A DNA stretch of 41,320 nucleotides from an uncultured Eubacteriales bacterium (GTDB lineage Bacteria > Bacillota > Clostridia > Oscillospirales > CAG-272), in the NCBI GenBank assembly GCA_934385225.1, contig CAKRPQ010000007.1:1-41320 (forward strand), given 5' to 3'. The notes beneath the pieces were generated by a model. That model made no database searches, was not told the DNA's origin, and saw nothing but the letters and a program-made list of their open reading frames with translations. This document shows, piece by piece, positions 1 to 7,840 of this stretch (the stretch's first letter is position 1; each line of letters begins with the position of its first letter). The translations under genes and the position numbers were made by a program.

Positions 1-332
1 GTTACGAAAACTATACGCTTCTCCGCAAGGTCGCATCAAAGACGTATATAAAGGTTCTTAATATCGTCGGCGGGTTCAGACTTACCGACTCGCAGTGCGG
101 CTGTAAAGCATACCGCGGAAAAGAGGGCAGGGAAATCTTTTCGGAGTGCGAGGTGGATGGCTTTGCGTTCGACTTTGAAACTATCCTGCGCGCGCAGAAA
201 AAAGGCTTCAAAATATGCGAGGTGCCTGTCAGGGTCATAAATCACCGCGAATCGAAGGTTCACGTTTTCCGCGATACGTTCAGAATGCTCGGAGACCTGA
301 GAAGAATCAAAAAGAACGTCGGCAGAAAGTGA
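1..332 (+). CDS. Glycosyltransferase family 2, C-terminal part
   Basis: The 5' end lies outside the window; the frame is open from base 3 to a TGA at 330-332. The visible 109 residues contain the segment TDSQCGCKAYRGKEG, then VDGFAFDFETILRAQKKG and EVPVRVINHRESKVH. This pattern is typical of the C-terminal half of GT-A fold family 2 enzymes of the dolichyl-phosphate glucose/mannose synthase type, in which the 'D-Q-C-G-K' and 'DGFAFD-E' blocks border the acceptor site. The likely role is transfer of a sugar from a nucleotide donor to a polyprenyl-phosphate or another envelope acceptor at the cytoplasmic membrane. No membrane segment is present in the visible part. The exact donor and acceptor cannot be read from the sequence. 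Confidence 0.85.
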   Translation, partial: YENYTLLRKVASKTYIKVLNIVGGFRLTDSQCGCKAYRGKEGREIFSECEVDGFAFDFETILRAQKKGFKICEVPVRVINHRESKVHVFRDTFRMLGDLRRIKKNVGRK

Positions 333-339
333 AATATTG

Positions 340-368
340 TTGACTTTTGACATTTTTTAATGTATAAT
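340..368 (+). promoter_or_regulatory. Sigma-A promoter for the small membrane protein gene
   Basis: TTGACT at 340-345 and a consensus TATAAT at 363-368 are 17 bases apart. Transcription should begin near 375, which rules out a start codon at 360 for the following gene. Confidence 0.8.
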
Positions 369-401
369 ATTTTTAGTAACAATTTGAAGGAGGTTTTCTC
401 T

Positions 402-1061
402 ATGAATTACGATTTTTATCCGTCTGCTGCGGCGGGGCTCGGTGTTGCCGCGTTCACATTTATCATTTCGCTTGTCTTTGCGGCGGCGATAGGAATTACC
501 TTTTATTTGCTTCACGCATTCGGTCTTTACAGAATGGCGAAGAGACTCGGTATTCCCGCACCCGGACTTGCGTTTGTTCCGATCGTCAATGTCTTTACGC
601 TCGGAAAGATCGCCGAAACGCCCGTAAACGACAAAAAGACGCTTCCTTACGGAACGCTCCTTCTCATCTTTTCGATAGCGCAGAATGTGCTTGCTTATGT
701 ATGCGTTTTCCGCTTTATCGGCTCGCTTGTCAAATATTCCGATTATTACTACGGCGGACAGCTTTATAATGTTACCGAAGCGGAAATATTCGCTTTGATC
801 GGAGAATTTTCGCTTTATGTTATGCTTATCGCTCTGCTTGCGATCCTGTATTCGATATTTACATATATCGCGCTTTACAATACGTATAAGCTGTTTGCGC
901 CCGACAATGCGGCACTTTACCTTGTGCTTTCGATACTTTTCGGCATTGCAACGCCGATAATTATTTTCTGCCTCAGAAACAAAACCGCTTATACCCGCAC
1001 AGTTTCCGCATCGGACGCTTATAACGGATATAATCCTTACGGCGGAAACGGGCAAAACTGA
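402..1061 (+). CDS. Small polytopic membrane protein of unknown function
   Basis: The protein has 219 residues. The start is the ATG at 402, placed after AAGGAGG (387-393) and downstream of the promoter; the frame is open further upstream, but that part would not be transcribed. About five hydrophobic segments are visible, one near the N-terminus (AAFTFIISLVFAAAIGITF) and others in the middle and C-terminal half. A cytosolic-looking loop after the first segment reads LYRMAKRLGIPAPGLAFVP, a motif I associate with small Firmicutes membrane proteins of the DUF5684 type; that family name is from memory and tentative. The tail is hydrophilic and rich in Tyr, Gly and Asn. The gene stands alone between its promoter and a strong terminator, so context gives no function. 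Confidence 0.8.
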   Translation: MNYDFYPSAAAGLGVAAFTFIISLVFAAAIGITFYLLHAFGLYRMAKRLGIPAPGLAFVPIVNVFTLGKIAETPVNDKKTLPYGTLLLIFSIAQNVLAYVCVFRFIGSLVKYSDYYYGGQLYNVTEAEIFALIGEFSLYVMLIALLAILYSIFTYIALYNTYKLFAPDNAALYLVLSILFGIATPIIIFCLRNKTAYTRTVSASDAYNGYNPYGGNGQN

Positions 1062-1070
1062 ATATTAAAA

Positions 1071-1104
1071 GAAATCGGAGCAAAAACTCCGATTTCTTTT
1101 TTTA
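1071..1104 (+). terminator. Intrinsic terminator
   Basis: A perfect 10-bp stem (GAAATCGGAG / CTCCGATTTC) with a 6-base loop is followed by a run of seven T, ten bases after the stop codon of the membrane protein gene. Confidence 0.9.
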
Positions 1105-1124
1105 TGATAAAAGAGATTTTCGGC

Positions 1125-1153
1125 TTGAAATTTTCACCTTAATATGGTAAAAT
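1125..1153 (+). promoter_or_regulatory. Sigma-A promoter for the 777-residue protein gene
   Basis: TTGAAA at 1125-1130 and TAAAAT at 1148-1153 are 17 bases apart, about 30 bases before the start codon. Confidence 0.7.
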
Positions 1154-1184
1154 GATTTATCCGTAAAAAAGAGAGGGGATACAT

Positions 1185-3518
1185 ATGAATATCACAAACG
1201 AAAACGGAATCATATCCGAGATAGAGTATGACGGCGTCAGAGTGCCGTTCGGAAAAGGGCTCGGACCGTCATTTTATGTAAAAAAGGAGCTTTTGCAGGA
1301 GAAAGTTGCACTTCACACCGAGAAATGTGCATGCGGCGGCGAAAAATACGTCGGCACATTCGACGGAATCGAATTTTCGCTTTCATACACCGACTGCGGG
1401 GATTATATGACGATAAATGCGTTGATAGAGAACCCGACGGAAAAGGATTACGCGCCCGAAGCGATCGGACTCAAACTCGGTATAGACAGCTATATGGAGA
1501 GCTATCCCGAATGGAACGAAAAGTTTTTCCCGACGTTCCTACGCTGCGAAAAAACGCATTTCTGGGGATATTTTATGTCGCCGTTAAAGGAAATCGTCGC
1601 CGTTACATGCACATCGCCCGTTGCCGCGTGGGAGCTTGACTACAACACGCTCGGAAAAATCGACGACACAAGAGACGACGGTCACTACGGACACAGGATA
1701 TTTACGGGAAATCTGCTTCTTATCTGCCGCGGACCTCTGCCCGAGCGTCACCCGCAGGGACTTTCCGTGCTCCCGGCGGGAAGAAAGATCGAATGGAAAA
1801 TAAATCTTATGCCTCTTCCCGACGTTTCGCTTTTCTGCGAAAAAGTTTCGGAAAAATTCGGTATTCCCGTAATAGATTTTGACCGTTATACGTTCACGCG
1901 CGGCGAGACCGTACACGCAAAGGTACTCTGCGGCGAGAAATACGAATTTACCGTTACCGATCCGATAGGAAAGGTTTCGCACGAAGAGGCGATAACATCT
2001 GACAGAAAGGGAATGTATAAGGCAACGGTAAAAACCGCGTCGGGACTTGTCTCGGAAGCACTTGTTTTCTGCCGCAGACCGTACAGATATTACCTCGAAG
2101 AGGCGAGAAGAAACGCCGTTTTTATGCCCCAGAAGGCGACGACGCATACGGAGAGCTGGTACGGACATTTTTCGAATTTCCTTGCGAGAAAGCACTATCC
2201 GAGCGAATTTCTTGACGAAAAAGCACTTGCAAATCTCGAAGAAATACTTCCGCTTATGTATAATACCGAGACGGGCGAACCGATAGTTGCGCCCGAACGT
2301 ATCCAGAATACGGCACTTATGATAAGCCTTATGTGTGACGTTTACGAAGCGGGCGTCGGCGGCAAAAAATACCTCGACCTTGCCGATAAAATGGCTGATT
2401 TCCTTATTGCGAGACAGCACGAGGACGGCGCGTATTACAGAAACGGCAGTGAACACTATACGGCGGTTATTTACATAGCGAAGAGTATGCTCGAACTTGC
2501 CTTTGCCGAAAAGACACTTGAAAAAGATCCTGTTTTTGCTGCAAGATACAAAAAACATTACGAGTCCGCCGGGCGCGCAGTAGATAACCTCCGCGATATG
2601 CTTGAAACCATCGGCACGGAGGGCGAACACACACTTGAAGACGGTATGATCTCCTGCTCCGCGCTCCAACTCGGTTATTTTGCGCTCACGTTGCCCGAAA
2701 ACGAGAGAAAACCGTATATAGATGCCGCAGAACACCTTATTTCGATACACCGTTGCCTTGAACAGCAGATTATTCCCGATTGCCGTATGCGCGGCGCGAC
2801 GCTTCGTTTCTGGGAAGCGCAGTACGACGTTATGATAAGGGGAAATATGATGAATTCACCGCACGGCTGGACGTCGTGGAAAAACTACGCCACATATTAC
2901 CTTTATCTGCTTACGGGAAAGGAAGAGTATCTGCGCGATACGGTCGATACACTCGGTGCCTGCATGCAGATGATAGACGAGAACGGCACACTCCGCTGGG
3001 CGTTTGTCTCCGACCCGTATCTTAATGTGCGCAGACTTGTTCCCGACACGTCAAAGCCCGTCAGTGACGGCTACGAAAGCTCAAAATTTCTGACGACTGC
3101 GGCATATCGCGGAAAGTACGAGAGACAGGTGTTCGGAGAATGTTATATAGATATGACCGCGGGCTGGTACAGAAATTGCCCCGAAAGCAGACTTTGCGGC
3201 GGTTTCCCGTCATGCCCGACGATATATAAGGACTGCGAGATTATGGGCGACAACCAGGGTGGCGCATGCGATAACGACGTTCACGAGCATTTCAAGTGCC
3301 TTGAAGAAACGCTTCTCGAAAAAGCGTTCGTGCTTGTCAGAGACGACGGAAGCGTTCTTGCCTATAACTGCGAGGCGACTCTCGCGGGCGGCAGGCTTCT
3401 TGTAAAGCCGCTTGAACACTGCACGCTTCTCCATATAAACAGCCCGTTTGACCTTGACGTAACTGTCGGCGAGAAAAAGTTTGCCGCAAAACGCGGTATG
3501 GACTTCTACCAAATATAA
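1185..3518 (+). CDS. Large cytosolic protein, putative six-hairpin (alpha/alpha-barrel) carbohydrate-active enzyme
   Basis: The protein has 777 residues, with ATG at 1185 preceded by GAGAGGGG. No signal peptide or membrane segment is visible, so it should be cytosolic. The N-terminal ~300 residues look beta-rich. A helical part begins around residue 320 and contains repeated amphipathic helices with aromatic motifs (THTESWYGHFSNFLA, QHEDGAYYRNGSEHY, MMNSPHGWTSWKNYATYY). This layout, a beta domain followed by helical hairpins with 'HGWTSWKNY'-like blocks, is what unsaturated glucuronyl hydrolases and other six-hairpin glycosidases show. A short beta-rich tail closes the protein. I do not recognise a specific family or substrate. 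It is a single-gene unit with its own promoter and terminator, so there is no operon evidence. An intracellular role on imported oligosaccharides is inference. Confidence 0.75.
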   Translation: MNITNENGIISEIEYDGVRVPFGKGLGPSFYVKKELLQEKVALHTEKCACGGEKYVGTFDGIEFSLSYTDCGDYMTINALIENPTEKDYAPEAIGLKLGIDSYMESYPEWNEKFFPTFLRCEKTHFWGYFMSPLKEIVAVTCTSPVAAWELDYNTLGKIDDTRDDGHYGHRIFTGNLLLICRGPLPERHPQGLSVLPAGRKIEWKINLMPLPDVSLFCEKVSEKFGIPVIDFDRYTFTRGETVHAKVLCGEKYEFTVTDPIGKVSHEEAITSDRKGMYKATVKTASGLVSEALVFCRRPYRYYLEEARRNAVFMPQKATTHTESWYGHFSNFLARKHYPSEFLDEKALANLEEILPLMYNTETGEPIVAPERIQNTALMISLMCDVYEAGVGGKKYLDLADKMADFLIARQHEDGAYYRNGSEHYTAVIYIAKSMLELAFAEKTLEKDPVFAARYKKHYESAGRAVDNLRDMLETIGTEGEHTLEDGMISCSALQLGYFALTLPENERKPYIDAAEHLISIHRCLEQQIIPDCRMRGATLRFWEAQYDVMIRGNMMNSPHGWTSWKNYATYYLYLLTGKEEYLRDTVDTLGACMQMIDENGTLRWAFVSDPYLNVRRLVPDTSKPVSDGYESSKFLTTAAYRGKYERQVFGECYIDMTAGWYRNCPESRLCGGFPSCPTIYKDCEIMGDNQGGACDNDVHEHFKCLEETLLEKAFVLVRDDGSVLAYNCEATLAGGRLLVKPLEHCTLLHINSPFDLDVTVGEKKFAAKRGMDFYQI

Positions 3519-3530
3519 AAATGTTGAAAG

Positions 3531-3564
3531 GCACGCGGACCGAATCGGTTCGCGTGCTTTTGTT
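3531..3564 (+). terminator. Intrinsic terminator
   Basis: An 11-bp stem (GCACGCGGACC / GGTTCGCGTGC, one G-U pair) with a 5-base loop is followed by a T-rich tract, just after the 777-residue protein gene. Confidence 0.88.
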
Positions 3565-3626
3565 TATTTTAGGTTTACTTTGGTAAATTATAATTTGCGC
3601 ATATTTGAAAATTTTCGGGAGGGAAA

Positions 3627-6590
3627 ATGCTTACCTTAAAAAATATCGTTAAGGACTACTCCGCGGGCGATACGGTAGTCCCCGCTCTTAAAGGTATTGA
3701 CATAGAGTTCAGAAAGAACGAATTTGTTGCCGTTCTCGGTCCTTCGGGCTGCGGAAAGACGACGCTTCTTAATATCATAGGCGGTCTTGACGGCTACACG
3801 AGCGGCGATCTTATAATCGGCGGCAGATCGACAAAAGAATTTAACAGCGCGGACTGGGATTCATACCGCAACCATTCGATAGGCTTCGTTTTTCAGAGCT
3901 ATAATCTCATTCCTCACCAGACGGTGCTTTCGAACGTTGAACTTGCGCTTACTCTTTCGGGCGTTTCGCGCTCCGAGAGGCGCAGAAGAGCCGAGGAGGC
4001 ACTAAAAAAAGTCGGTCTCGGCGACCAGCTTAAAAAGAAACCGAATCAGATGTCGGGCGGTCAGATGCAGCGTGTAGCCATAGCGAGGGCGCTTGTAAAC
4101 GACCCCGAAATACTGCTTGCGGACGAGCCGACAGGCGCGCTTGATACGGAAACGAGCGTTCAGATTATGGATATTCTTCGCGAAATATCGAAGGATAAGC
4201 TGATAATAATGGTCACTCATAACCCCGAACTTGCTTCAAAGTATGCAACGAGAACGGTAAAGCTGCTCGACGGAAAAATCATCGAGGACACCAAGCCTTA
4301 TCACGGCGAAACGGTTGAAATTTTATCACGCGCGGAGCAGAAAAAGAGACGGAAAAAAGAAAAAACTTCAATGTCATTTTTCACCGCACTTTCGCTTTCG
4401 CTCAATAACCTTATGACAAAGAAGGCGAGAACGATCCTTACAGGCTTTGCGGGATCAATCGGCATTATCGGCATAGCGCTTATTCTTTCCGTTTCGAGCG
4501 GCGTTCAGAGCTATATAAACCGAGTGCAGGAGGATATGCTTTCAAGCTACCCGATAACGATTGCGGCGGAGTCCGTAGATATGAACGAGCTTGTTTCGGC
4601 GATAACGGAGGCGGGAAAGGGCGGGGAAACCCCGACGCACGAGCTTGACAGAGTTTACGCAAGCGCGGTTATGTATGACCTTGTGAATAAGCTCAATTCG
4701 ATAGAGACGAGCAGAAACAATCTCGGACTTTTCAAGAAATTCCTTGAAAGTGACGAACGCTTTGACGAATACGTCTCCGCCGTTCAGTATTCATATGACC
4801 TCGGAACGGGAATATATGTGAGAGACGCCGACGGAAAGGTGATAAAAAGCGATGCTGGCGAGCTTATGGCGTCGTTCTACGGCTTTGACTCTTCCGCGGC
4901 GACGACAAAAAGTCCCATGTCGCAGATGTCCTATATGTCGTCTATGAAAACATGGGAGGAACTTCTTCCCGGCGAGAACGGCGAACTTGTAAATTCGCTT
5001 CTTGACGAGCAGTACGACGTCGTTTACGGAAAGTGGCCCGAAAACTACGACGAAGCTGTGCTTGTCGTAGATAAAAACAACGAGATAACAGACCTTACTC
5101 TCTACGCGCTCGGAATAAAGAGCGAAAAAGAGATGAAGGATGCCATGGCAAAAGCTATGCGCGGCGAGCAGATAGATACGACGGATATGGGAAGCTGGAG
5201 CTACGAGGATATCTGCGGCATTGATATAAAGGTGATCCCTGCGTCTCTTATGTTTGTAAAGCAGGAGAACAGCACATATGCCGACCTCTCGTCGGGTGAA
5301 ACGGGTCTTTCGTACCTCTACGACAGCGACAAGGCAATAGAGCTTCGCATTGTCGGAATAATCAGAGAAAGCGAAAACGCCGTCGCAAGTATGCTTCAAG
5401 GCTCTCTTGCATACACTTATGCCTTAACGGATAAGCTCATTGAGATTGCGGAGGAAAACGAAGCGGTAAAGGCACAGCTTGCGGACAAATCGACTGATGT
5501 AATTAGCGGGCTGCCGTTTAAGACAGATGAAAATTCCGATCCGACCGATGCCGAAAAGGCTGAAATGTTCAGAGAATATGCAGATGCCGTGACGAGCGCG
5601 GAAAAGGCGGAATTTTATAAGGCGGCAATGTCTATACCGTCCGATGAATATCTCCAAAATGCAGTAAATACAGCACTTGCGGGACTAAGCGAGGACGATT
5701 ACACCGAAATTCTTTCGGAAGCGTTTGCCGCACAGACGGGCGCGGACGTTTCGTCTGTGAGAGACTATATAGACGGGCTTTCGGGCGATGAAAAACTTGC
5801 TTACATTACCGACATTGTAAAAGCGAAGGTGATTTCGGACTATGCCGGGCAGGTGACGGCGGGACTTTCCCGTTACGGCGACGCGGAGCTTGCCGCCATG
5901 TTCGATTCGTCCGATTTCGACACCGCGACGCTTGCTATGCTTTACGACAATTTTATTCCGAACGCGTTTTCCGATTCGACTTACGAGGAAACGCTCAAAA
6001 AACTCGGCTATGTCGATAAAAACGAGCCGAGCGCGATAAATATTTTTGCTCGCACGTTTGAGGATAAGGACGAAATATCAAGCCTTATTACGGAATACAA
6101 TAAAAACGCGTCCGAGGAGGACGAAATATCCTACACCGACTATGTTGCGCTCCTTATGTCGTCGATAACGACCATTATCAGCGCGATATCCTATGTTCTT
6201 ATCGCCTTTGTTGCAATTTCACTTGTCGTTTCGTCCATTATGATAGGGATAATCACTTATATATCCGTAATCGAGAGAACGAAAGAGATAGGAATACTGC
6301 GCGCCATAGGCGCGTCAAAACGCGACGTTTCGCGCGTGTTCAATGCGGAGACTCTCATCGTCGGATTTGTTTCGGGCGCGCTCGGAATAGGAATAACGCT
6401 TCTTCTGAATATTGTGATAAATATCATTCTTCATTCGCTCACGGGCATACCGACGCTTAACGCTATCCTGCCGTGGCAGGGTGCTGTTATACTCGTCCTT
6501 ATAAGTATGCTTCTTACCTATATAGCGGGACTTATCCCGTCGGGCATAGCCGCAAGAAAAGATCCCGTCATTGCGCTCCGCTCCGAATAA
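3627..6590 (+). CDS. MacB-type ABC transporter, ATPase fused to permease with a very large extracellular domain
   Basis: The protein has 987 residues, with ATG at 3627 after GGGAGG. Residues 1-225 are a complete ABC ATPase: Walker A GPSGCGKTT (38-46), Q-loop Gln90, signature MSGGQMQR (142-149), Walker B ILLADEPTG (162-170) and H-loop His198. After a basic linker, a first membrane helix lies near 265-288. An extracellular stretch of roughly 570 residues follows, then the FtsX-type core: a helix near 862-885, the coupling segment ERTKEIGILRAIGASKRDV, and two more helices near the C-terminus. One helix, a big ectodomain and three helices is the type VII (MacB/FtsX) topology, which couples ATP hydrolysis to mechanical work outside the membrane, such as peptide or antibiotic export. 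No partner protein gene is adjacent. A TATAAT at 3589-3594 is a possible -10, but its -35 (ATTTTA) is poor. Substrate unknown. Confidence 0.93.
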   Translation: MLTLKNIVKDYSAGDTVVPALKGIDIEFRKNEFVAVLGPSGCGKTTLLNIIGGLDGYTSGDLIIGGRSTKEFNSADWDSYRNHSIGFVFQSYNLIPHQTVLSNVELALTLSGVSRSERRRRAEEALKKVGLGDQLKKKPNQMSGGQMQRVAIARALVNDPEILLADEPTGALDTETSVQIMDILREISKDKLIIMVTHNPELASKYATRTVKLLDGKIIEDTKPYHGETVEILSRAEQKKRRKKEKTSMSFFTALSLSLNNLMTKKARTILTGFAGSIGIIGIALILSVSSGVQSYINRVQEDMLSSYPITIAAESVDMNELVSAITEAGKGGETPTHELDRVYASAVMYDLVNKLNSIETSRNNLGLFKKFLESDERFDEYVSAVQYSYDLGTGIYVRDADGKVIKSDAGELMASFYGFDSSAATTKSPMSQMSYMSSMKTWEELLPGENGELVNSLLDEQYDVVYGKWPENYDEAVLVVDKNNEITDLTLYALGIKSEKEMKDAMAKAMRGEQIDTTDMGSWSYEDICGIDIKVIPASLMFVKQENSTYADLSSGETGLSYLYDSDKAIELRIVGIIRESENAVASMLQGSLAYTYALTDKLIEIAEENEAVKAQLADKSTDVISGLPFKTDENSDPTDAEKAEMFREYADAVTSAEKAEFYKAAMSIPSDEYLQNAVNTALAGLSEDDYTEILSEAFAAQTGADVSSVRDYIDGLSGDEKLAYITDIVKAKVISDYAGQVTAGLSRYGDAELAAMFDSSDFDTATLAMLYDNFIPNAFSDSTYEETLKKLGYVDKNEPSAINIFARTFEDKDEISSLITEYNKNASEEDEISYTDYVALLMSSITTIISAISYVLIAFVAISLVVSSIMIGIITYISVIERTKEIGILRAIGASKRDVSRVFNAETLIVGFVSGALGIGITLLLNIVINIILHSLTGIPTLNAILPWQGAVILVLISMLLTYIAGLIPSGIAARKDPVIALRSE

Positions 6591-6612
6591 AGATGTAGTA
6601 AAACAATAAATA

Positions 6613-6645
6613 AACGGCTGCTTTTTACGGCAGCCGTTTTGTTTT
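6613..6645. terminator. Bidirectional intrinsic terminator
   Basis: The stem AACGGCTGC (6613-6621) pairs with GCAGCCGTT (6630-6638). T-rich tracts lie on both sides, serving the ABC transporter gene (+) and the regulator remnant (-). Confidence 0.85.
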
Positions 6646-7193
6646 CATTTGTTCTTGTTTTCGCCTATGTATTTTTTGTAAAGATCGAGCATTTTCGCAC
6701 TTGACTCTATTCCGCTTCCGCCGAGCAGCCGTTTTATTCTGTACTTTACCGATCCCTCTGACATATAAAGCGAGTCGCCGATCCTGTTGTATGCCTTTCC
6801 GCCGAGCAGACCGTTTATTATATCAAAATCGGTGTCCCCGCACATTCGAAGCAGCTTTTCAAGCGATTGGATCTCTTTTATCTGACTGTCATCTCTGAAA
6901 ATGTTTTCGGGTGTGAGCTCCTTTCCCGAAGAAATTTCGCTTTTTATATATGGAATATTTTCGGTTGACTCTGCCGCTCTTATTTCGCACGGGACTCTGA
7001 CCGTAACGCTTATGTTATCAGATGCGATGTCGGGAAAACGGCACAGATTTATCGCCTGAATGCCGAGCATTTCGTGATCAAGCGTTACCGTTGTAAGTGA
7101 CGGCTCAAACATATTTCCGATTATCGAATCGCCGTATGCGGCAATATACAGATTTTGAGGGACGGTTATACCGTCCTTTTTCAGTCTGTCCAT
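6645..7193 (-). pseudogene. 5'-truncated LacI-type regulator with C-terminal LuxR-like helix-turn-helix
   Basis: The readable 182 residues begin at an ATG that lacks a convincing ribosome binding site. They match only the last part of a LacI/GalR-type periplasmic-binding-protein sensor: MDRLKKDGITVPQNLYIAAYGD followed by a T-T-V-T-L-D-x-E block. Family-like sequence (SAILI before MDRLKKDG) continues upstream of the ATG for about five codons, which shows that the homology is cut rather than starting at a Met. The frame then runs into the hairpin of the tRNA-operon terminator. The N-terminal DNA-binding domain and first sensor lobe are missing. The C-terminus carries a second HTH-like segment, LGGKAYNRIGDSLYMSEGSV, as in a group of clostridial LacI-like proteins with a response-regulator-type tail. 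The most likely reading is a decayed gene end left by a deletion or rearrangement; translation of a short protein cannot be excluded. Confidence 0.6.
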
Positions 7194-7210
7194 AAGATAA
7201 ATCGCAGAAA

Positions 7211-7243
7211 CGAAAATTCCCCGTGCGCAAAGCGCACGGGGAA
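7211..7243 (-). terminator. Terminator of the four-tRNA operon
   Basis: A perfect 12-bp GC-rich stem (7217-7228 with 7232-7243) has a 3-base loop and is followed on the minus strand by TTTTCGTTT. It lies about 85 bases downstream of the last tRNA of the operon. Confidence 0.85.
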
Positions 7244-7326
7244 AAACATATGCAATGAACTTGTGCGGATTGTAGTACAGCTAAGCCAAAAGAAAACAAA
7301 AAAGCCGCCGAAGCGACTTTTCGATT

Positions 7327-7402
7327 TGGAGCGGATTACGGGGCTCGAACCCGCCACCTCGACCTTGGCAAGGTCGCGCTCTACCAAATGAGCTAAATCC
7401 GC
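7327..7402 (-). tRNA. tRNA-Gly (anticodon GCC)
   Basis: A cloverleaf folds on the minus strand. The acceptor GCGGATT pairs with AATCCGC, the anticodon loop is TTGCCAA, the T-loop is GTTCGAGCC-like, and the CCA end is encoded. It is the fourth and last tRNA of the operon. Confidence 0.97.
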
Positions 7403-7415
7403 AGGTATTAAAATG

Positions 7416-7491
7416 TGGTGCCTCCGGTCGGAATTGAACCAACGACACGGGGATTTTCAGTCCCCTGCTCTACCAACTGAGCTACAGAGGC
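7416..7491 (-). tRNA. tRNA-Phe (anticodon GAA)
   Basis: A minus-strand cloverleaf with acceptor GCCTCTG / CGGAGGC, anticodon loop CTGAAAA and encoded ACCA end. It is the third tRNA of the operon. Confidence 0.97.
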
Positions 7492-7535
7492 ATAAATCCT
7501 TTTCGGCTCGTTTTGTCTGAAACGAAACATAAAAG

Positions 7536-7612
7536 TGGCGACCCGAAGGGGACTCGAACCCCTGACCTCTAGCGTGACAGGCTAGCGTTCTAACCAACTG
7601 AACTACCGGGCC
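7536..7612 (-). tRNA. tRNA-Asp (anticodon GTC)
   Basis: A minus-strand cloverleaf of 77 bases with acceptor GGCCCGG / TCGGGTC (two G-U pairs), anticodon loop CTGTCAC, discriminator G and encoded CCA. It is the second tRNA of the operon. Confidence 0.97.
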
Positions 7613-7638
7613 GTTGCCGTTTTATGCGCCTTTCGGCT

Positions 7639-7714
7639 TGGTGGGAACAATAGGGCTCGAACCTATGACCCTCTGCTTGTAGGGCAGATGCTCTCCCAAC
7701 TGAGCTATGCTCCC
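7639..7714 (-). tRNA. tRNA-Val (anticodon TAC)
   Basis: A minus-strand cloverleaf with acceptor GGGAGCA / TGTTCCC, anticodon loop CCTACAA and encoded ACCA. It is the first tRNA after the promoter. Confidence 0.97.
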
Positions 7715-7734
7715 ATTTTTCGGACAACGCAGAT

Positions 7735-7763
7735 ATTATACCACCTTTTTTTCTTTTTGTCAA
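7735..7763 (-). promoter_or_regulatory. Consensus sigma-A promoter of the Val-Asp-Phe-Gly tRNA operon
   Basis: On the minus strand a perfect TTGACA (complement of 7758-7763) and a perfect TATAAT (complement of 7735-7740) are separated by 17 bases. The tRNA-Val 5' end lies about 20 bases downstream of the -10. Confidence 0.95.
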
Positions 7764-7792
7764 GAGTTTTTTCTCATTTTTTTCGCTTTTTT

Positions 7793-7827
7793 ATAAAAAA
7801 TCTGCACGGCATTTTATCCCGTGCAGA
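7793..7827 (-). terminator. Intrinsic terminator of the yqeG - TIM barrel - peptidase operon
   Basis: A 9-bp stem (7801-7809 with 7819-7827) is followed on the minus strand by a run of six T, 14 bases after the peptidase stop codon. Confidence 0.9.
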
Positions 7828-7840
7828 TAATCTCGGATTT

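Noticed and set aside
1584..2750. Open frame of 388 codons on the minus strand
   Set aside because: Antisense to the 777-residue protein gene; Arg/Tyr/Phe-rich sequence with no recognisable motif, promoter or binding site.
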